Positions 23,406 through 27,898 of a stretch of 27,898 nt of DNA are shown piece by piece; position 1 is the stretch's first letter; each line of letters begins with the position of its first letter. The stretch covers positions 11,197 through 39,094 of the forward strand of contig DBBR01000030.1 in assembly GCA_002292325.1 (NCBI GenBank), read 5' to 3'. The notes below the pieces were generated by a model. That model was given only the letters and a program-made list of their open reading frames with translations, was not told the origin of the DNA and did not search any database. The DNA is from Flavobacteriales bacterium UBA979 (GTDB lineage Bacteria > Bacteroidota > Bacteroidia > Flavobacteriales_D > Sanyastnellaceae). The position numbers were made by a program, and so were the translations under genes.

Positions 23406-24215
23406 TTATGATGCAGGTGTTTCGAGCAGATCGGCTGCTTCAGCAATTAATTCTGCGATGTCTTTGACTTCTACGTTGGACTCTTGGTTGGCATTTTTCA
23501 CGCCATCGGTCATCATGGTATTGCAAAATGGGCAACCGGTCGCAATGACCTCGGGTTGGGTTTCCAAGGCCTCATCCGTTCGTGCGTGGTTGACTTCACG
23601 CTCACCAGGCTCGGCCTCTTTGAACATTTGCGCTCCGCCTGCGCCGCAGCACATGGCATTTTGTTTGCAACGTCGCATCTCCATGAGTTCGGCGTCGAGT
23701 TTCGAGATGACCTCTCGAGGCGCGAGGTATTCTCCATTGGCTCGTCCGAGGTAACAGGGGTCATGAAAAGTAATCCTGCGACCCTTGAACGGCTGGTCAC
23801 CTGACATGCGCAATTTGCCTGTTTCAATCAGCTCCCGAATGAACTGTGTATGGTGCAAGACTTCATATTGGCCGCCCAATTCGGGGTATTCGTTCTTGAG
23901 CATATTGAAGCAATGCGGGCAACCGGTAATGATTCGCTTGATTCCATAGCCGTTTAAGGTGGCTATGTTTTGCGCTGCTTGCATTTGGTACAAGAACTCG
24001 TTGCCTGCGCGCTTGGCGGGATCACCTGTGCATGACTCCTCCTGTCCAAGCACAGCGAAGGACGTTTCAGCAGCATTTAGAATGCGGGCTATGGCTTTGG
24101 TGATGCGCTTCGCGCGGTCGTCAAAGCTTCCGGCACAACCGACCCAAAATAGTACCTCGGGTGCTTTTCCTGCAGCCGTCATTTCGGCCATGGTAGGGAT
24201 GTGAAATGAGCTCAT
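23406..24215 (-). CDS. (Fe-S)-binding protein with CCG domains (HdrB/LutA-like)
   Basis: The 269-residue protein (start MSSFHIPTMAEM at ATG 24215; a longer frame to 24281 overlaps the upstream gene and was not chosen) contains two cysteine-rich CCG domains. The first covers FWVGCAGSFDDRAKRI and GCPHCFNMLKNEYPEL. The second has the linker HDPCYLGRANGEY, NAMCCGAGGAQMFKE and GCPFCNTMMTDG. These motifs bind an unusual [4Fe-4S] cluster in heterodisulfide reductase HdrB and lactate-oxidising LutA/GlpC relatives. Only 7 nt separate it from the membrane Fe-S protein, which is its probable electron partner. The donor is unknown. Confidence 0.85.
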   Translation of the reverse strand: MSSFHIPTMAEMTAAGKAPEVLFWVGCAGSFDDRAKRITKAIARILNAAETSFAVLGQEESCTGDPAKRAGNEFLYQMQAAQNIATLNGYGIKRIITGCPHCFNMLKNEYPELGGQYEVLHHTQFIRELIETGKLRMSGDQPFKGRRITFHDPCYLGRANGEYLAPREVISKLDAELMEMRRCKQNAMCCGAGGAQMFKEAEPGEREVNHARTDEALETQPEVIATGCPFCNTMMTDGVKNANQESNVEVKDIAELIAEAADLLETPAS

Positions 24216-24222
24216 GGTGTGG

Positions 24223-25542
24223 TTATACTTCTTGGGTCCAATCACCTCGGCTTCCTGCGGGAAACGCCCACGGTGCGCCATTGTTTTCGATGTTGTTGAA
24301 CATGGTGGTAATCGATTCGGGCGATTTGCTGTCTTCCATGATCAGGCTGCGGCGCATATCCAAAATTATGCCCATCGGGGAGATGTTGATGGGGCATGCT
24401 TCGACGCAAGCCTGGCAGCTGGTGCAGGCCCAAAGTTCCTCTTCAGTAATCCAATCGCCAAGCAATGATTTCCCATCGGGCTTCCATTCCCCGCCGTTGG
24501 CTTCGCGCGACTGTCCAATTTCTTCGATTCGGTCCCGCGTCGACATCATAATCTTGCGAGGGCTGAGGAGTTTTCCGGTTTGGTTAGCCGGGCATTCTGA
24601 GGTGCATCGGCCGCACTCTGTGCAAGTGTATGATTCGAGTAGCTGTTTCCACGTTAAGTCCGGAGCATCTTTGACGCCAAACCGTGCCGGTGGCCCATCG
24701 GTCGCTGGAGCTGACGCGTAAGGATCGGCCTGAGGATCCATCATGAGGTCCACTTCTTTTTTGACCGCTGCCATATTATCCATCTGACCTATGGGATTCA
24801 AGTTGGAGAAGTAGGTGTTGGGGAAGGCTAAAATGATGTGAAAGTGCTTGGAATAAGGGACATAGACCAAGAATGCGAGCACACCCGCAATGTGGAACCA
24901 CCACATGCCCTGTTCCATGGCCATCACCCCTGCATCAGATAATCCCGAATACAGAGGAATCAAAAAGGAACTGATTGGAAATGTTCCCGCAGGCACGTAA
25001 TGATCGAGTCCACGACTCTGTGCAATGGAATCCGTTGCGTTCATGCTCAAGAATGCGAACATCAGAAGTACTTCCACCACCAAAATGATGTTGGCGTCGA
25101 GCGAAGGCCAGCCTTTTAATTCTTTTGAGGTGAGACGTGCCAGGGCAAGGCCGTTTCTGCGAACAAAAAAGACCACACAGGCGACGATGACACCCAAGGC
25201 GAGCCATTCAAAAGATGCGATGAGGAAATCGTACAGAGGTCCGAGAAAGGAAAAGATGCGATGCGTTCCAAACAGCCCATCGATCAGGATTTCGAGGATT
25301 TCAATGTTGATGATGACAAACCCCACGTAGATCAAAATGTGCATGACCCCAGCTACGGGACGTGCGGTCATTTTGCCTTGCCCCAGCGCCACGCGGGCCA
25401 TTGTGGCCCATCGTTCTGCTTTGCGATCGGACCCATCCCAATCACGACCTGATTGGATGTTTCGCCGGATGACTCCGATGCGCTGGGCAAAAAAGAAGAT
25501 GCCCGTACTGAGTAGAAGAAGGAACAGGAGTTGACTGATCAT
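24223..25542 (-). CDS. Membrane Fe-S oxidoreductase with two [4Fe-4S] clusters (NarI/HdrE-like N terminus)
   Basis: The 439-residue protein has about six hydrophobic segments in its first 260 residues, with histidines (for example MHILIYVGF and WWFHIAG) suited to bind heme b as in NarI/HdrE-type cytochromes. The C-terminal half carries two ferredoxin motifs: CTECGRCTSECP and CTSCQACVEACP. This architecture together with a CCG-domain protein resembles the membrane module that passes electrons to menaquinone, as in the fused ETF:menaquinone oxidoreductases of other anaerobes and in HdrDE. Here the functions are split over two adjacent genes. No etfAB, hdr or lut partner is visible. It follows mlaD by 11 nt. 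Confidence 0.83.
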   Translation of the reverse strand: MISQLLFLLLLSTGIFFFAQRIGVIRRNIQSGRDWDGSDRKAERWATMARVALGQGKMTARPVAGVMHILIYVGFVIINIEILEILIDGLFGTHRIFSFLGPLYDFLIASFEWLALGVIVACVVFFVRRNGLALARLTSKELKGWPSLDANIILVVEVLLMFAFLSMNATDSIAQSRGLDHYVPAGTFPISSFLIPLYSGLSDAGVMAMEQGMWWFHIAGVLAFLVYVPYSKHFHIILAFPNTYFSNLNPIGQMDNMAAVKKEVDLMMDPQADPYASAPATDGPPARFGVKDAPDLTWKQLLESYTCTECGRCTSECPANQTGKLLSPRKIMMSTRDRIEEIGQSREANGGEWKPDGKSLLGDWITEEELWACTSCQACVEACPINISPMGIILDMRRSLIMEDSKSPESITTMFNNIENNGAPWAFPAGSRGDWTQEV

Positions 25543-25553
25543 TTAAACAAGGT

Positions 25554-26603
25554 TCAGGAATCGTCAGAAGACCGTTTGTCGAGTTCTTCGTCAATGATTT
25601 CACGCAATTTCTTGAGCTCTTTGTTGGATAACGACTTTTCTTGTTTTTTACCAAAGACCGATACCCTGACATACCGCCAGGGATTCAAATAGAGGTCATT
25701 GATGAGGTACTGCAGCTCGAGGTTTGTAGCGACCAACCCATTGTGCAATGAATCGCTGTTGACCAATTGCCCCAGTGAACCTTCACCGTTGTTGATTTTG
25801 CGGGTAATTTCATCGACCTGTGTCAATGCTGAGTTTGCCCGGTGAATGGTTTCGGCGAAATTCACGGCAGCCAAAGAGTCTGATATTTCCGAGAAATTTT
25901 CCATCACATTGGACAGGTCGTCATTGTGGTTCTTCAAGTTGGTCGTAATGCCGTCCACGTTCTTGAATATGCTATTCAATGTTGATCGGTTTTCGGCTAC
26001 CATCGCGTCGAGTTTCAACGAGGTTTGCTCCAAGCTTTCGACGGTGCGTTGAATGCTCTCAAAGGCCGTGGGCAATCCCAAGGTAGCATCGGCTTCAAAA
26101 ACGGACTTGAGGTTTTCAAGAATGTCATCTACCCCGTCAATCAGTTGGTCTGTCTTGTTCTTGAGAGGCATCAATTCAATTCTTACCGCTTCGGCGATGC
26201 CGACCTCGAGATCACTCAACAAGGTGTCACCCGGAGCAGCCAATTCGTCACTCGTTCCATAGATCAGGTCGATGGCTTTGGTCCCGAATAGGTCACTTGA
26301 GGTGATTTTGGCCTTGGAATCTCGGTTCAACTGCAAAGCAGATTCTTCAATATCAAAGCTGACCAGGAGCGATCCATCCCCCGATTCAGAGAATTTCACC
26401 TGAGTTACCTGGCCGACCTTGAAGCCATTGACGAGCACAGGGTTTGAAACAGCTAAACCATCGATTTTCTCGTAATGCGCATAGTAGGTATTGGACGCCG
26501 CGAAAGGATTGAAGCCTTTGAGGTAATTGACACCAAGGACAAGTAGGATGAGTCCTGCTAAGACCAATGCTCCAATGCGAAATTCTTTCGAGACTTGTGC
26601 CAC
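25554..26603 (-). CDS. MlaD/MCE domain lipid-transport protein
   Basis: The 349-residue protein starts at a GTG (26603; no nearby ATG) with VSKEFRIGALVLAGLILLVLGVNYLKG, one N-terminal membrane helix typical of MCE proteins. The MCE domain follows (about 38-118: YAHYEKIDGLAVSNPVLVNGFKVGQV and SDLFGTKAIDLIYG). A long helical region (about 140-300) with heptad-like spacing comes next, then a charged tail. Such proteins form a hexameric tube that moves phospholipids between membranes, working with an MlaE permease and MlaF ATPase; those genes are not in the window. It lies 5 nt after the amidase stop. Naming it mlaD precisely would be too specific. Confidence 0.9.
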   Translation of the reverse strand: MAQVSKEFRIGALVLAGLILLVLGVNYLKGFNPFAASNTYYAHYEKIDGLAVSNPVLVNGFKVGQVTQVKFSESGDGSLLVSFDIEESALQLNRDSKAKITSSDLFGTKAIDLIYGTSDELAAPGDTLLSDLEVGIAEAVRIELMPLKNKTDQLIDGVDDILENLKSVFEADATLGLPTAFESIQRTVESLEQTSLKLDAMVAENRSTLNSIFKNVDGITTNLKNHNDDLSNVMENFSEISDSLAAVNFAETIHRANSALTQVDEITRKINNGEGSLGQLVNSDSLHNGLVATNLELQYLINDLYLNPWRYVRVSVFGKKQEKSLSNKELKKLREIIDEELDKRSSDDS

Positions 26604-26608
26604 GTGAA

Positions 26609-27757
26609 TCAGTTTTTACGGAGGGGTTTGACTCCTTGTTCTTCCCAAGTTGTCCCTTCGAATTTAACAACGAAGGCGTCTGGATACCCTTTCTTTTGTA
26701 GTTGGGATTTGTAGACGCTGGCTTGGACAGAATTGGAGAATGACCCCACCGCATATTTGTAAAGACCGTTACGAAGATACTCCACGACAGGCGTGAGGCC
26801 TTCAAGCCGTGAATCAGCTGTGGATAAGGGATCTTGGGATGCCAATATTTGTACGCGAAAGGTGGGAGATTCATGCGTGGAATCGCGGGGCTCCGATGCC
26901 TCTGTGGGTGCGGGAGAATTCGGTAAGGGGCTTTCCGTGGTCTGAGGCAGACGCTCCTCGGGGCCGGGATGATACTTTTCCTTGTAGGTTCTGAATGCGC
27001 GAAGTAAAGCGGAGGCCATGAGTTCCTTGCCACTGTTTGAATTCAAAAAATCCTCTTCAGATGGATTGGTTAAAAACCCCAGTTCGACCAGTACAGAAGG
27101 CATTTGTGTGAAACTGATGACGTAATAGCCCGCTTGTCGAACTCCCCGGTCTTTTCTGCCAACTCGGGATTGGAATTGGCTTTGAATGAGGCTGCCCAGT
27201 TCCAAACTTTTATTGACGAAAACCGATTGTTTCAAAGCGAGTGCGATGTACGTGTCTGGATCATCCGGGTCGAAACCGGCGTATCGCATTTTGTAATCAT
27301 CCTCCCGAAAGATGGATGCGTTTTCTTGCATCGCCACTCGGAGGCTTTCTTCTGATTTATGCATACCCATCACGAATGTACTGGAACCGCTAGCCTGAGG
27401 ATTTGTAAAAGCATCGCAATGAATGCTCATGAAGAGGTCAGCTTGGACGTCATTTGCAATGGCCACGCGTTTCTGCAAAGACGGATAAGAGTCACCCGTT
27501 CGGGTCATGACAATTTTCACATCGGGAAATCGTTCTGTGATGTAATTGCGCAGCAGCAACGCCACATCTAAGGTGACCTCTTTTTCAGTTTCTCCATACC
27601 GTCCAGTGCCGAGGTTGCCTGGGTCAGAGCCTCCGTGCCCGGCATCGATCACCAATACCATCGTTGGAGGAAGGGGCGCAAAGGAAACGGACAGCATTAT
27701 CATTGCTGTCATGGCGCATAGCACCGCCTGTTTCGTTAGTTTTGTTTGCCGGTTCAT
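26609..27757 (-). CDS. N-acetylmuramoyl-L-alanine amidase with SPOR domain
   Basis: The 382-residue protein (from ATG 27757) has a signal peptide (MNRQTKLTKQAVLCAMTAMI). The Amidase_3 domain (about 34-250) carries the zinc ligands: His41 in DAGHGG, Glu56 in GETEKE and His113 in SIHCDA. The catalytic Glu is in VLVELGFLTNPSEE. A Pro/Ser/Glu-rich linker leads to a C-terminal SPOR domain (about 305-382; FRVQILAS ... GLYKYAVGSFSN ... KGYPDAFVVKFEG), which binds denuded glycan at division sites. The enzyme cleaves the amide between muramic acid and the stem peptide during cell separation. Longer in-frame starts exist up to 27841, but the signal peptide and a TAGATTTG promoter box favour this one. 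It leads the operon. Confidence 0.93.
   Translation of the reverse strand: MNRQTKLTKQAVLCAMTAMIMLSVSFAPLPPTMVLVIDAGHGGSDPGNLGTGRYGETEKEVTLDVALLLRNYITERFPDVKIVMTRTGDSYPSLQKRVAIANDVQADLFMSIHCDAFTNPQASGSSTFVMGMHKSEESLRVAMQENASIFREDDYKMRYAGFDPDDPDTYIALALKQSVFVNKSLELGSLIQSQFQSRVGRKDRGVRQAGYYVISFTQMPSVLVELGFLTNPSEEDFLNSNSGKELMASALLRAFRTYKEKYHPGPEERLPQTTESPLPNSPAPTEASEPRDSTHESPTFRVQILASQDPLSTADSRLEGLTPVVEYLRNGLYKYAVGSFSNSVQASVYKSQLQKKGYPDAFVVKFEGTTWEEQGVKPLRKN
27737..27744 (+). promoter_or_regulatory. -7 promoter box of the probable lptD gene
   Basis: TAGTTTTG matches TAnnTTTG exactly and ends 11 nt before the ATG at 27756. It lies inside the signal-peptide codons of the amidase gene on the other strand. 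Confidence 0.4.
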
Positions 27758-27898
27758 GGGTAAGTTCAAATCTAAAACGTCGTCGGGTCTTTGCATCGTC
27801 TGTCTGCAGGGGATTTTCCGTGTCGGTATGTGGATAATCACCCCGCTTTTTGCGATGGGGCAAACTCCAGTCGAAGAGGCAGTGCAGGACTCCGTTGC
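27756..27898 (+). CDS. Probable LPS-assembly protein LptD, N-terminal fragment (3' truncated by window)
   Basis: A frame open to the right edge starts at ATG 27756 and covers 47 complete codons. The N terminus MGKFKSKTSSG is basic and is followed by a hydrophobic stretch ending in a cleavage-like LFAMGQ, then acidic TPVEEAVQDSV, as in exported proteins. A second in-frame ATG at 27828 (MWIITPLFAMG) would lack the basic region. The identity is inferred from context: in Bacteroidota a gene for LptD, the outer-membrane LPS translocon, usually lies divergent to this amidase/mlaD/Fe-S cluster. The visible residues are too few to confirm it. Its start codon overlaps the amidase start codon by 2 nt on the opposite strand. 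Confidence 0.45.
   Translation, partial: MGKFKSKTSSGLCIVCLQGIFRVGMWIITPLFAMGQTPVEEAVQDSV
27767..27774 (-). promoter_or_regulatory. -7 promoter box of the amidase operon
   Basis: Minus-strand TAGATTTG matches TAnnTTTG exactly and ends 9 nt before the amidase ATG at 27757. It lies inside the first codons of the plus-strand gene that starts at 27756. Confidence 0.5.

Noticed and set aside
26386..27033. 215-residue minus-strand frame across the mlaD-amidase junction
   Set aside because: It is out of frame with both conserved genes and Pro/Ser/Arg-rich, typical of an alternative frame.
1..27898. CRISPR array, tRNA/rRNA genes, insertion sequences, prophage or defence islands
   Set aside because: I saw no direct repeat-spacer pattern, cloverleaf-like region, transposase, integrase or flanking terminal repeats; all genes are core or ordinary accessory genes.

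Overview
The window reads as a chromosomal, core-genome segment of a member of the Bacteroidota, most likely Flavobacteriales or a close relative. The reasons are promoter boxes of the form TAnnTTTG instead of sigma70 elements, no clear Shine-Dalgarno sequences, a secreted protein with a C-terminal type IX secretion (T9SS) sorting domain, and gene neighbourhoods typical of that phylum (NUDIX/pyrE/SRPBCC/birA/rsfS/ftsH/cdsA/psd and lptD/amidase/mlaD/two Fe-S proteins). Base composition looks close to 50% GC by eye; I did not compute it. I see no rRNA, tRNA, CRISPR array, insertion sequence, phage gene or attachment site. No gene-free stretch exceeds 300 bases; the longest, 2767-3040, holds two divergent promoters, a hairpin and one doubtful tiny ORF.

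Layout. Positions 1-3460 hold the end of an FtsX-like permease, a cystathionine beta-synthase-like PLP enzyme converging on ornithine aminotransferase (rocD, minus strand), and nucleoside diphosphate kinase (ndk). A RecD/Dda-type helicase (minus) lies at 3531-4979. A plus-strand operon at 5107-9189 encodes a three-helix membrane protein of unknown function, a DUF3822 protein, RsmD, CoaD and an exported thioredoxin-like protein without a CxxC motif. NUDIX (minus) and pyrE (plus) start head to head only 7 nt apart, and pyrE overlaps an SRPBCC gene. birA (minus) diverges from the rsfS-ftsH-DUF2007-cdsA-psd operon, whose later genes overlap by ATGA. A secreted BNR-repeat/T9SS protein (15845-17767), cinA and rpmB follow. 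The rest is minus strand: an SPFH/prohibitin protein with its own promoter, and a likely six-gene operon that runs from 27757 down to 20435 (N-acetylmuramoyl-L-alanine amidase with SPOR domain, MlaD/MCE protein, membrane Fe-S oxidoreductase, CCG-domain Fe-S protein, FabG, VWA membrane protein). At the right edge, the first 47 codons of what is probably lptD begin on the plus strand and overlap the amidase start codon.

How the genes fit together. Much of the window concerns the cell envelope: phospholipid synthesis (cdsA, psd), fatty-acid synthesis (fabG), lipid transport (mlaD, probable lptD), peptidoglycan cleavage (amidase) and membrane protein quality control (ftsH, SPFH). The remainder covers cofactor and nucleotide metabolism (coaD, birA, pyrE, ndk, cinA) and ribosome function (rsmD, rsfS, rpmB).

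I did not find an obvious new defence or mobile system. The strongest unexplained signal is regulatory. Eight of about fifteen genes that lead transcription units carry a TAnnTT(T/C)G box only 4-11 nt before the start codon, which implies leaderless or near-leaderless mRNAs. At the amidase/lptD pair, the two promoters lie inside each other's coding sequences.
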